A stretch of DNA of 8,055 nt from Spirochaetaceae bacterium (GTDB lineage Bacteria > Spirochaetota > Spirochaetia > DSM-27196 > SKKC01). The stretch covers positions 1 through 8,055 of the forward strand of contig PWGF01000551.1 of NCBI GenBank assembly GCA_003554375.1, in the 5' to 3' direction. Below the pieces are notes generated by a model that was not told the origin of the DNA, searched no databases, and saw nothing but the letters and a program-made list of their open reading frames with translations. Both the position numbers and the translations under genes were made by a program. Position 1 is the stretch's first letter. Every line of letters starts with the position of its first letter. Shown piece by piece: positions 1-6,128 of this stretch.

Positions 1-767
1 AGCGCGCGCGCCGTGTCGAGGTAACGGGCGTTTCGGCGGGTGTAGAAGGCGCGCTCGCCGGGTTGGATATTCCGGTCGTCCCGCGGAGCGTAGAGCTCGG
101 AGATCATCCCGTCATGGAGGTGTTCCGGCTGCAAGCGAGCGCGGAGCTCGTCGTAGGTTCGGCGGAGGGTTCGTAGGTCGAGCTCAGAGCGGTTTGCGAG
201 GTAACACCGGTTGATCAAGCGGCAGTAGCTCTCCAGATCGTTCACGATCAACGTCTCCGAGAACTGCTTCAGGTAGCGGGCGACGACTCCGGAGCCGGAG
301 AAGAGATCGGCCGTTCGGAGCCTCTCCTTACCCAGCCGTCGACGCACCTCTGCGACGGCCGCCCCTATGAACCCTAGAAGAGCTCGCTTGTTTCCGATGT
401 ACGTGATGAGCTGGTCTCGGAGAAATGCCGGGTCTTCGTAGCCTGGGTCGGCGCCGGCCGGGGCTTGGCACCCTGAGGCGGCCGGGTCCCGGGAGGCCGG
501 CGCTTCGCCGCCCTGCTCGTTCCAGGCTATAGCTTCGTCGGCTAAAACATCGCGGGCCGGCTTCTGAGAAGCTTGGCCTTCTCCGGCAGGACCCCCGCAG
601 TCCGGCTTCCGGTAGGCTGGGGCATTGGCGGTTGAGGCGCCGCGGTCCAGGCCCTGGCAGGCTGGGAGCTCGCCGGACGGGTTGCCGCAGGACTCATCGA
701 CAGGCCCCTGGGGCGAAAGGCCTTCCTCCAGAAACGGCAGATCTGGTTGTAACGGATGGCGGCTCAC
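1..767 (-). CDS. D12-class DNA adenine (N6) methyltransferase, partial (C-terminus beyond left edge)
   Basis: Transfers a methyl group from S-adenosylmethionine to adenine N6 in DNA, as a restriction-modification or orphan methylase. Counting from the chosen start, YIGNKR is at residues 123-128, the usual N-terminal signature of MethyltransfD12 (Dam/DpnII-like) enzymes. DLFSGSG at 154-160 is the AdoMet-binding motif I, followed by VVARYLK. The catalytic DPPY motif would lie past position 1 and cannot be seen. The GTG at 767 was chosen because AGGAGAGGG (780-772) precedes it with 8-nt spacing; the frame stays open to 920, so ATG at 854 or GTG at 908 are alternatives without a clear ribosome binding site. 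Family members normally begin only about 10 residues before YIGNK. Here a roughly 116-residue Pro/Gly/Ala/Glu-rich stretch precedes it, with PA-containing segments recurring, and looks disordered. The family call is secure; the start and specificity are not. Confidence 0.85.
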   Translation of the reverse strand, partial: MSRHPLQPDLPFLEEGLSPQGPVDESCGNPSGELPACQGLDRGASTANAPAYRKPDCGGPAGEGQASQKPARDVLADEAIAWNEQGGEAPASRDPAASGCQAPAGADPGYEDPAFLRDQLITYIGNKRALLGFIGAAVAEVRRRLGKERLRTADLFSGSGVVARYLKQFSETLIVNDLESYCRLINRCYLANRSELDLRTLRRTYDELRARLQPEHLHDGMISELYAPRDDRNIQPGERAFYTRRNARYLDTARA

Positions 768-771
768 GGGT

Positions 772-780
772 CCCTCTCCT
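772..780 (-). promoter_or_regulatory. Shine-Dalgarno deciding the methyltransferase start
   Basis: On the minus strand AGGAGAGGG ends 4 nt before the GTG at 767, and its AGGAG core is 8 nt away. The in-frame ATG at 854 has no purine-rich element upstream. This is the main reason for choosing the shorter N-terminus. Confidence 0.5.
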
Positions 781-841
781 GATGCTTCTTCGATTGTCTT
801 CTGCCTATCTGCTCCATATTTCTGAGGCTCGAGCGCAAGGA

Positions 842-1231
842 TCAGCGGCCCCATGGCTTCGGGAGAGTGCTGGTTATCAAACGGCTCCGACCGCTGGAGC
901 GCGGCCACCTGCTCGAGCGGTTATCCGTCACCCGACAAGCGATTTCGGTTCCTGACGCAAGCCCACGGAGCCCGTTGGAGGCTTGCCCGCAGCGACTTCC
1001 GCGCCTCCGGAGCGCGACACCTGTGTTCCGACCGGGATCATCGCGCCGGGGATGGCGCGCTCTCCACTCCCCAACACTGTATAGCCTGTCCCCATCGGAG
1101 TAAAGGTTCAGGAAGAACCCGGGAACGTTCAGATCTGTGTGCCGTAGTAGATCGGTGAGATCCTCCGGGGCGCAGTGGGTCAGACGAAACACGTTTGCCA
1201 TCCGCGGAGTTCGAAGAGTTCTGGTTACCAT
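842..1231 (-). CDS. Doubtful hypothetical protein, possibly a frameshifted gene remnant
   Basis: I do not recognise this 129-codon frame. Its first half (about residues 1-58, with stretches such as NVPGFFLNLYSDGDRLYSVGEW) has a natural protein composition. The second half is Arg/Ser-rich and looks like out-of-frame translation. From about position 1075 down to the stop at 928-930, the +1 frame reads more naturally (AIPGAMIPVGTQVSR and onward, then a stop). This would fit one inserted base in an older gene. The frame ends at 842, overlapping by 13 bp the alternative methyltransferase ATG at 854, which could mean translational coupling. AGG about 9 nt before the ATG is only a weak ribosome binding site. 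It may equally be non-coding spacer. Confidence 0.2.
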   Translation of the reverse strand: MVTRTLRTPRMANVFRLTHCAPEDLTDLLRHTDLNVPGFFLNLYSDGDRLYSVGEWRARHPRRDDPGRNTGVALRRRGSRCGQASNGLRGLASGTEIACRVTDNRSSRWPRSSGRSRLITSTLPKPWGR

Positions 1232-1373
1232 GCACGTCGACCTGGGGCGCTTCCGATCCGTTGTCTCCTCGGAGCTGTTCGCCCTTCCCCCATGACACGG
1301 AGCTCATAAGATAGTACCTTCATTATCAGGCGATCAACGATCGATACGGCTACGGTGACGGGAGGTAGCTGAC
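1232..1373. other. Divergent intergenic region between the methyltransferase side and the coiled-coil gene
   Basis: This is the most AT-rich short stretch in the left part of the window (about 1305-1345). On the minus strand it holds two -10-like hexamers, GATAAT (1332-1327) and TACTAT (1317-1312), but no well-spaced -35. On the plus strand CGATC occurs twice at 1331-1342 around the palindrome CGATCG. It probably carries promoters for one or both directions, but I cannot assign a definite one. Confidence 0.3.
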
Positions 1374-1661
1374 ATGACCGGGAAGAACCGATACATCGAA
1401 GAGCTTGAAGCGCGTCTCGGAGATCTCACCGGGAACATCGAAGAGCTCCAAAGAAGGGCGCGAGAAGCAGGAAAGACAGGACAGGAAACTCTGAAGCGCG
1501 AGGTCGAGCGGCTTCAAGAGCAGCGAGGCGAGCTCCAGGGAAAGCTCGAGCAAGCTCGCTATTCGGGGACGGAGGCTCTGGACGATGTGAAGTCGGGGTT
1601 GGAGCGTGCTTGGTCCGATCTCAAGAGCGGTATTGACAACGCGTTCGAACGGTTCAAATAG
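1374..1661 (+). CDS. Small coiled-coil protein of the sll1863-like stress-response type
   Basis: The 95-residue product is almost entirely charged alpha-helix. It opens with NRYIEELEARLGDL, continues through heptad-like Glu/Leu/Arg runs (ELQRRARE, VERLQEQRGELQGKLEQ), and ends with an amphipathic tail (ALDDVKSGLERAWSDLKSGIDNAFERF). There is no cysteine, signal peptide or membrane segment, so it should be cytosolic. The architecture (start-proximal YIEELEA, long coiled coil, C-terminal W-DLK-G-E-A-F pattern) matches the small cyanobacterial sll1863-like stress-protein group; this assignment is from memory and its biochemical role is unknown. GGAGG at 1361-1365 lies 8 nt before the ATG, a strong ribosome binding site. 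It appears to be a single-gene unit, 280 bp from the next gene. Being a real gene is nearly certain; the function is not. Confidence 0.85.
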   Translation: MTGKNRYIEELEARLGDLTGNIEELQRRAREAGKTGQETLKREVERLQEQRGELQGKLEQARYSGTEALDDVKSGLERAWSDLKSGIDNAFERFK

Positions 1662-1941
1662 GCCGATCATTCCGGGGTGGGCGTAAGGGGCCGGGGCTTT
1701 GGCTTCGAACGAAGGGATGTTAGGTCTTGGGGGAACGCCAAGAAAAGGGCTTCGAAACCGGCGGCTGCGCCCTGGCACGGTGCGGGCTGAACCTGTGCGC
1801 TCCCGGCTTTTCTGTCGTGCGCGTCACGGAACGTGGCAGCCCTGCCGGGGCACCGCCCTGTAGCGGAGCGTCCTCTTGGCGAGCTATAGGTTACGGTCTG
1901 CGTGTTGAAAGGCGAGGGCGCGGGCATTACACTCACGCCCG
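1662..1941 (+). other. Intergenic region between the coiled-coil gene and the GH31 gene
   Basis: No convincing gene is present. A 6-bp stem TCTTGG/CCAAGA (1725-1730 with 1738-1743) and a short GGCAG/CTGCC inverted repeat near 1833-1844 are visible, but no hairpin is followed by a T-run, so no terminator is called. The 3' end holds the putative promoter of the GH31 gene. Confidence 0.4.
1905..1933 (+). promoter_or_regulatory. Putative sigma70-type promoter of the GH31 lipoprotein gene
   Basis: TTGAAA (1905-1910) and TACACT (1928-1933) are separated by exactly 17 bp. The expected transcription start, about 7 nt after the -10, falls at 1940-1942, which is the ATG itself. No Shine-Dalgarno lies between, so the mRNA would be leaderless or nearly so. 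Confidence 0.4.
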
Positions 1942-4623
1942 ATGAATTTGTTTCCAGCAGTTACTAAACCGGTTTTTCCACCATCCAACACACTGCGTCG
2001 ACGCCAGGCTCCTAGCCGGGAGGCTTGGCCGGCAGTCCCGGTCACGGTCGCCATGACCGCGGCTTTCGCGCTATTCGCCCTGGGGTGCACGACCGTCACG
2101 GATGATCCCGGCAACGCGGCGGGCGCCGCCGACGCGGAAATCGTTGAGAATCGAATCGAAATTTCCTACGAGAACGATTTCGAGCTTCACGTGTGGCCGA
2201 CAGCTCCGGGGCCGCTCCGCTCCTACGTGGCCCTCGAGGGTGCTCCGGAGCCGGAAGGCCGAGCAATCGAGCTCCCGCTGAGCGAGCATCTGCTCGAGAT
2301 GCCCGCCGCGGGGAAGGCTGCGACAGGGACAGGGACCGAGGAGGCAGTCGCTGCCGCGGCGCCCAGCGCGGGGACGGAGGACACGGGGACGGAGGACACG
2401 GGGACGGAGGACACGGGGACGGAGCCGACCGCGGAGGAAACGCCCCGGGACACAGCGGCCGCCGAAGGGGGAGAATCCCCGGGCTCCGGTGGATCCGAGG
2501 TCGAGATAGCCGGAGTTGCTACCGAGGAGATCCTCGAAACTGCGCCGCTAACGGAGTACGGTTTCGACAAGGACGCGTTGGCAGCGACGTCGTTCGCCGT
2601 GGGTGAGTACGCCGTTACCCCGATGGAGGGCGGAGTGCTTTTCTCGCGCGACGGCGCCCCCGTAGTCGCGAAGGAGCTCTTTCGCGAGTCGGGCGAGGTC
2701 ACGGTGGACGTGCTGGCGTTCGACGAGCAGCTCTGGCACGGCCTCGGTGCGATCGGACATGAGGCTTCGCTTTCGGGGCTCGAGGCGACGATCGTGCAGG
2801 AAGCTGTGTACGGCGACCAGACCTACCTGCACGTGCCGTTCTTCTTCTCGAGCGCCGGCCACGCCCTGTACTATAACGCGTGGACCGCGGATGAGGTGGC
2901 CGGGGACAGCGCGGGAACCGGGCGGCTGACCTATCGCTCGACCCAACCCTTCTTGGACGGCTACGTATGGAGTGACCCGACGCCGAAGGATGCGGTCTCG
3001 TCGTTCTACGACTACTCGGATTCGCGGTCGCTTCTTCCGCGCTGGGCGTTCGGCTACATCCAGTCGCGGTACGGCTACCGTACCCAGGAAGAGGCCATGG
3101 AGATCGTCGAGGGCTTCGAGGAGCGTGACATCCCGCTTGCGGCGCTCATACTCGATCTGTACTGGTTCGACAACATGGGAGACTTCACGTGGGACCCGGA
3201 CGCGTTCCCGGATCCGGACGAGCTCGTCTCGTTCTTGGATGAGCGGGATGTCCGATTGCTTACGATTACCGAGCCGTATCTCACCGTCGATTCGCTTCAG
3301 TACGATCGTTTCCGTGAGGAGGACCTGCTGGTGCGAGATGGGGACGGAGGTATCCCGCAGTGGGACAGTTGGTGGGTTTTCGATTCGCCTGCGGGCTCGA
3401 TGATGGACATCTTTGCCGAGAGCATCGAGGAGACGCTCGGCGAGCTGTATGTCGAGATGGGCGAGGACGGCATCGACGCGTTCTGGACCGACCTGGGCGA
3501 GCCGGAGGAGATTCCCGACAGCGCGCGGTTCGGTCCGTACGACGCGGAGGACGTGCGAAACTACTACAACCGCGAATGGTCGCGGATCATCTACGAAGCG
3601 GTCCGCGACGCGTTTCCCGACCGGCGGTTCTGGATCTTGAGCCGCAGCGGCTACACCGGGAGTGCCGGGTACAACGTCTCGGTGTGGTCCGGCGATGTGA
3701 GGAGCTCCTTCAGCGCCCTTGCGGTTCAGCCCGCGCTGGGACTCGGCGCCGGGATGACCGGCTTCTCCTATTGGGGAAGCGACGTAGGAGGCTTCGAGTC
3801 AGGCGAGCAGCCGCCGGAGCGCGAGCTCTTTCTCCGGTGGATGCAGTTCGGCGCCTTCTCGCCTGTCTTCCGCGCACACGGCGCCCACAGTCCGCGCGAG
3901 CCCTGGATCCACGACGACGAAACCACGGCGAAGATCCGGGACGCGATTCGCCTGCGACACATGATGGTCCCCTACGTCTACTCGGCGGCGTGGCGCACGT
4001 ACCGTGACGGGGTACCGATCATGCGCCCGCTATTTTTCGAGGCCCCGGAGGGCGGCTGGAACGACCCCGACGCCAAATGGATGTACCGCAACGCGCGGAG
4101 CTACTATTTTGGCGATTCGCTCTTCGTCCAGCCGATCGTAGAGTCGGTATCCTTCGATGCGACGCGGCAAGTCGACCTCCCTCCGGGCCGCTGGCTGGAT
4201 TTCTTCACGATGGAGGAGTACACCGAGGACGAGATCGAGCGGGAGTACGCTGAAGATGAGTACCCGGTCTTCATCCGCGAAGGGGGGATCGTGCCGCTCG
4301 ATCAGGATCTCGACGAGCAGGTCGATACCGTGCTCATCGTCCCCGGCCAAGAACCCGGAACGTTCACTTGGTACCACGACGACGGGGTGAGTACCGCCTA
4401 CAAAGAGGGCGAGTACGAGGCGATCGAGATCCGCCTGGACGACTCCGGGATCCGTTTCTCGGGCGTGGAAGAGGCGCGCGAGATTGAGCTCGTGGCCCCC
4501 GCCGATCGTGCGCCGGAGCTGTTCGTCGAGCGCGAGGACGCCGCTCGCTTCCCGGGCGCGGAGTTCATCGCTGCGGCTTACCAGGTCGAGCTCGAGCCGG
4601 GTGAGACTGTGGTGGAGTGGTAG
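1942..4623 (+). CDS. Glycoside hydrolase family 31 lipoprotein (alpha-glucosidase or 4-alpha-glucosyltransferase type)
   Basis: A retaining enzyme expected to act on alpha-glucosides at the cell envelope. Residues 1-49 form a long Arg-containing signal peptide ending in the lipobox LFALGC (lipidated Cys49). A GH31 N-terminal beta domain (about 66-360) is split by an acidic low-complexity insert (about 121-205) with the pentapeptide GTEDT three times. The barrel starts near RWAFGYIQSRYG (367-378). GIDAFWTDLGEPE supplies nucleophile Asp517, WSGDV supplies acid/base Asp585, and FRAHGAH (643-649) is the conserved active-site His region. The C-terminal beta domains include a DUF5110-like part (WYHDDGVSTAY). 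The GEPE and MGDFTWD motifs resemble Cellvibrio japonicus Agd31B, a 4-alpha-glucosyltransferase, so transglycosylation is as plausible as hydrolysis. At 893 aa it is longer than most relatives because of the leader and insert. The ATG has no ribosome binding site. Confidence 0.93.
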   Translation: MNLFPAVTKPVFPPSNTLRRRQAPSREAWPAVPVTVAMTAAFALFALGCTTVTDDPGNAAGAADAEIVENRIEISYENDFELHVWPTAPGPLRSYVALEGAPEPEGRAIELPLSEHLLEMPAAGKAATGTGTEEAVAAAAPSAGTEDTGTEDTGTEDTGTEPTAEETPRDTAAAEGGESPGSGGSEVEIAGVATEEILETAPLTEYGFDKDALAATSFAVGEYAVTPMEGGVLFSRDGAPVVAKELFRESGEVTVDVLAFDEQLWHGLGAIGHEASLSGLEATIVQEAVYGDQTYLHVPFFFSSAGHALYYNAWTADEVAGDSAGTGRLTYRSTQPFLDGYVWSDPTPKDAVSSFYDYSDSRSLLPRWAFGYIQSRYGYRTQEEAMEIVEGFEERDIPLAALILDLYWFDNMGDFTWDPDAFPDPDELVSFLDERDVRLLTITEPYLTVDSLQYDRFREEDLLVRDGDGGIPQWDSWWVFDSPAGSMMDIFAESIEETLGELYVEMGEDGIDAFWTDLGEPEEIPDSARFGPYDAEDVRNYYNREWSRIIYEAVRDAFPDRRFWILSRSGYTGSAGYNVSVWSGDVRSSFSALAVQPALGLGAGMTGFSYWGSDVGGFESGEQPPERELFLRWMQFGAFSPVFRAHGAHSPREPWIHDDETTAKIRDAIRLRHMMVPYVYSAAWRTYRDGVPIMRPLFFEAPEGGWNDPDAKWMYRNARSYYFGDSLFVQPIVESVSFDATRQVDLPPGRWLDFFTMEEYTEDEIEREYAEDEYPVFIREGGIVPLDQDLDEQVDTVLIVPGQEPGTFTWYHDDGVSTAYKEGEYEAIEIRLDDSGIRFSGVEEAREIELVAPADRAPELFVEREDAARFPGAEFIAAAYQVELEPGETVVEW
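2371..2424 (+). repeat. 15-bp tandem repeat, 3.6 copies, encoding GTEDT
   Basis: The unit gggacggaggacacg is repeated exactly at 2371-2385, 2386-2400 and 2401-2415, followed by a partial copy to 2424. It is in frame and encodes the acidic Gly/Thr/Glu/Asp linker inside the GH31 protein. Identical copies suggest recent slippage expansion; unit changes keep the frame. Confidence 0.95.
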
Positions 4624-4636
4624 CGGCCTTGGGACG

Positions 4637-4650
4637 GGGCCGGCCGGCCC
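4637..4650. other. 14-bp perfect GC palindrome between convergent genes
   Basis: GGGCCGGCCGGCCC reads the same on both strands, 14 bp after the GH31 stop. A flanking GACGG (4633-4637)/CCGTC (4656-4660) pair offers an alternative stem. It lies between convergent genes, where a two-way transcription stop would be useful. There is no T-run on either side, so an intrinsic terminator is not demonstrated. Confidence 0.3.
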
Positions 4651-4700
4651 GGGAGCCGTCTCGTGGTGCGGGCCTCCTTGCGACCGCGCCGGGTTCCAGC

Positions 4701-4736
4701 GTGTGAAGGGGTGGTGGGTGGCGTGTGAAAGGGTGG
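4701..4736 (+). repeat. Imperfect 14-bp direct repeat downstream of the HAD and GH31 genes
   Basis: gtgtgaaggggtgg (4701-4714) and gtgtgaaagggtgg (4723-4736) differ at one base and are offset by 22 bp, about two helical turns. They lie in the convergent intergenic gap, next to the HAD stop codon. No function is assigned. Confidence 0.6.
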
Positions 4737-4744
4737 GGGGTGAC

Positions 4745-5458
4745 CTATGAGGCTCCGCCGGAGACGGCCTCACTGAGCTCGGCAAGGGAGGCGACGGTAC
4801 AGTCCGCCGAGCCGATTCGTTGGGCGGCCGCGTTGGAATCGCCGGAGTGCGTGAACTCGGTCGTCCGGATAGTGGGTAGACCCGCTGCTCGCGCGCCGGC
4901 GAACTCGTTGCTTCCTCCGTCCCCGATGAACACGCACTCCGAAGGGGATGCGCCGATCTGCTCTATGCAGCGCGTGTAGATCTCCGGTTCCGGTTTGACG
5001 AGGCCGACGTGGCACGAAAAGATCGCAACCTCGAACCGGGCCGCGAGGGGAGAATCGCCCCAGCCTGCTGCTTCCATTGCGTCGGCGTTGCTGATGAGGC
5101 CAAGGCGCTTTCCGGCCGATCGGAGGGAGTCGAGCGCCGAGAGAATCCGCTCGGGTGTTTCCTGGAGGCACTGGTGGAAGCGGCGCTCCCGGTGGGCTGC
5201 GATCCGGGCAATCGCAGTCGGTGCGAGGGTTACGCCACAGCCGCGGGCGAGGTCCTCTACGATCTCGATTGCGTCACGGACGAATCCGCGAGCGCGCCCG
5301 TCCGAATTACTAAAAACCGCCTCGAGGTAGGTCTCCCGGCTTACCCCGAGGAGCTCGTGCGTCTCCGGACCGGGTACGGTTGTCTCGCGCATCGACAGAA
5401 GTGTATGGAAGAGGTCGAAGAGAAATACCGGGCGGGTGGTCAATTCCGTAAGTTCCAT
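4745..5458 (-). CDS. HAD-superfamily hydrolase (haloacid dehalogenase-like, C1 cap)
   Basis: The 237-aa product carries all four HAD motifs. Motif I is FDLFHTLL with nucleophile Asp15, motif II is LISNAD with Ser123, motif III is GLVKPEP with Lys155, and motif IV is FIGDGGSNEFAGA with Asp180. A helical C1 cap occupies about residues 22-110. The residue two positions after the nucleophile is Phe17, not the Asp that serves as acid/base in typical HAD phosphatases. This resembles dehalogenase-type motifs (FDxYGTL), so the reaction is uncertain; a phosphatase, dehalogenase or other C-X hydrolase are all possible. The ATG at 5458 places motif I where family members have it. The frame continues upstream to a GTG at 5602 (48 more Pro/Arg-rich residues, AGGTGG upstream), a possible alternative start. 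The gene converges on the GH31 gene, with 121 bp between stops. No signal peptide is seen, so it is cytosolic. Confidence 0.88.
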   Translation of the reverse strand: MELTELTTRPVFLFDLFHTLLSMRETTVPGPETHELLGVSRETYLEAVFSNSDGRARGFVRDAIEIVEDLARGCGVTLAPTAIARIAAHRERRFHQCLQETPERILSALDSLRSAGKRLGLISNADAMEAAGWGDSPLAARFEVAIFSCHVGLVKPEPEIYTRCIEQIGASPSECVFIGDGGSNEFAGARAAGLPTIRTTEFTHSGDSNAAAQRIGSADCTVASLAELSEAVSGGAS

Positions 5459-5542
5459 GGTGCTCTCAGGCGCCTGCCGGGCTTCCGGACAGCGGGCCGT
5501 TTGCGGCTCGGCATCGGTGTTGGGCTTCTGCGGTACCGGGCC

Positions 5543-5564
5543 CCCGGCACGATCTTTTGCCGGG
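5543..5564. repeat. Inverted repeat upstream of the HAD ATG
   Basis: CCCGGCA (5543-5549) and TGCCGGG (5558-5564) form a perfect 7-bp stem with an 8-nt loop. The stem can be lengthened imperfectly by flanking GTAC segments (5533-5536, 5564-5567). If HAD translation starts at 5458, this sits in the 5' leader, where it could be an operator or RNA hairpin. If it starts at 5602, it lies inside the coding region. Confidence 0.45.
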
Positions 5565-5703
5565 TACTTTGCCGGCCGGCTGAGTCTGCGAGGGCACGGC
5601 ACGTGGAGTTTTCCACCTAAACATGCGTGCCCTCCCCAGAAGGGGCGGCGCTCGGCCCAGCAGATAGGGCCGCGCTGGGCCCGGTTAGCTGTGCGCGCTT
5701 ACA

Positions 5704-5834
5704 TACAATAGTTGGTGGGCAATCGGAAATCAAGCGGTTTGTGTTGTAGTGGGGCGGGACCTGCGCCTTGCAACACGGGCCGGCCGCCCGTATTGGGCGG
5801 CGTAGGGGGCTACCGGGCCCGGAGCGGCGGCCCG
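5704..5834 (+). other. Candidate structured RNA: -10 hexamer followed by four adjacent hairpins
   Basis: TACAAT (5704-5709) matches the sigma70 -10 consensus at 5 of 6 positions, though no good -35 is seen. Downstream are four stem-loops. Stem 1 pairs 5741-5749 with 5768-5776 and has an inner GGCG/CGCC stem (5753-5756 with 5764-5767). Stem 2 pairs 5783-5789 with 5795-5801 (7 bp, loop GTATT). Stem 3 pairs 5802-5805 with 5810-5813 around GGGG. Stem 4 pairs 5814-5819 with 5829-5834. Stems 2, 3 and 4 abut with no unpaired base between them. ACGGGC/GCCCGT (5775-5780 with 5786-5791) competes with stems 1 and 2. It matches no RNA family I recognise, and short GC stems arise easily by chance here. 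Confidence 0.25.
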
Positions 5835-5903
5835 AAACGCTCGCTGCTACGGCACACGGAAAGCAGGGCCCAGGTAACGGCGTTCCGCGAGGAGGCCGCG
5901 GAG

Positions 5904-6128
5904 GTGTGGGCCGCGCTCGCGGAGCTGTTTATCGTGTGCTACGTTGGCGCGCACTGCCCGGAGGCGCGGGAGTGGGCGGAGCGGGGCGGGAGTTCGGAGC
6001 GGACCCCGGAAGAAGACCATGCTCTCCGGTGCGCTCCGAAGCGTGAAGGACGGGAGGGGCGCCCGCCGGGGCGTCCGGCCCAGGGGGGCGCCGCCGGCTG
6101 CGGAAGTACGGAAGCGGAGAGCCTCTGA
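5904..6128 (+). CDS. Weakly supported small hypothetical ORF
   Basis: A GTG at 5904 is preceded by a perfect AGGAGG (5890-5895) with 8-nt spacing. The 74-residue product begins with a short hydrophobic helix (WAALAELFIVCYVGAHC), continues with an acidic helix (PEAREWAE), and ends in a Gly/Pro/Arg-rich tail of the kind random GC-rich DNA produces. The first 40 codons have strong G/C at the third position. The same frame is open upstream to a TTG at 5712, so a longer version is possible but would run through the hairpin series. I recognise no family. It may well not be expressed. Confidence 0.2.
   Translation: MWAALAELFIVCYVGAHCPEAREWAERGGSSERTPEEDHALRCAPKREGREGRPPGRPAQGGAAGCGSTEAESL

Noticed and set aside
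1111..1131. Near match between 1113-1131 and 4349-4366 (aagaaccc-gg-aacgttca)
   Set aside because: Only about 18 bases with one indel, in unrelated contexts (non-coding or minus frame versus inside the GH31 gene); probably chance built around the AACGTT palindrome.
2223..2702. A minus-strand frame with SVPVS repeats
   Set aside because: The repeats are the antisense reading of the in-frame GTEDT tandem repeat of the GH31 gene.
3360..4007. A 215-codon plus-strand frame inside the GH31 gene
   Set aside because: It is an Arg-rich shadow of the catalytic domain in another frame.
4030..4785. A 251-codon minus-strand frame opposite the 3' end of the GH31 gene
   Set aside because: It lies fully antisense to conserved GH31 C-terminal sequence and overlaps the HAD stop; it shows no motif of its own.
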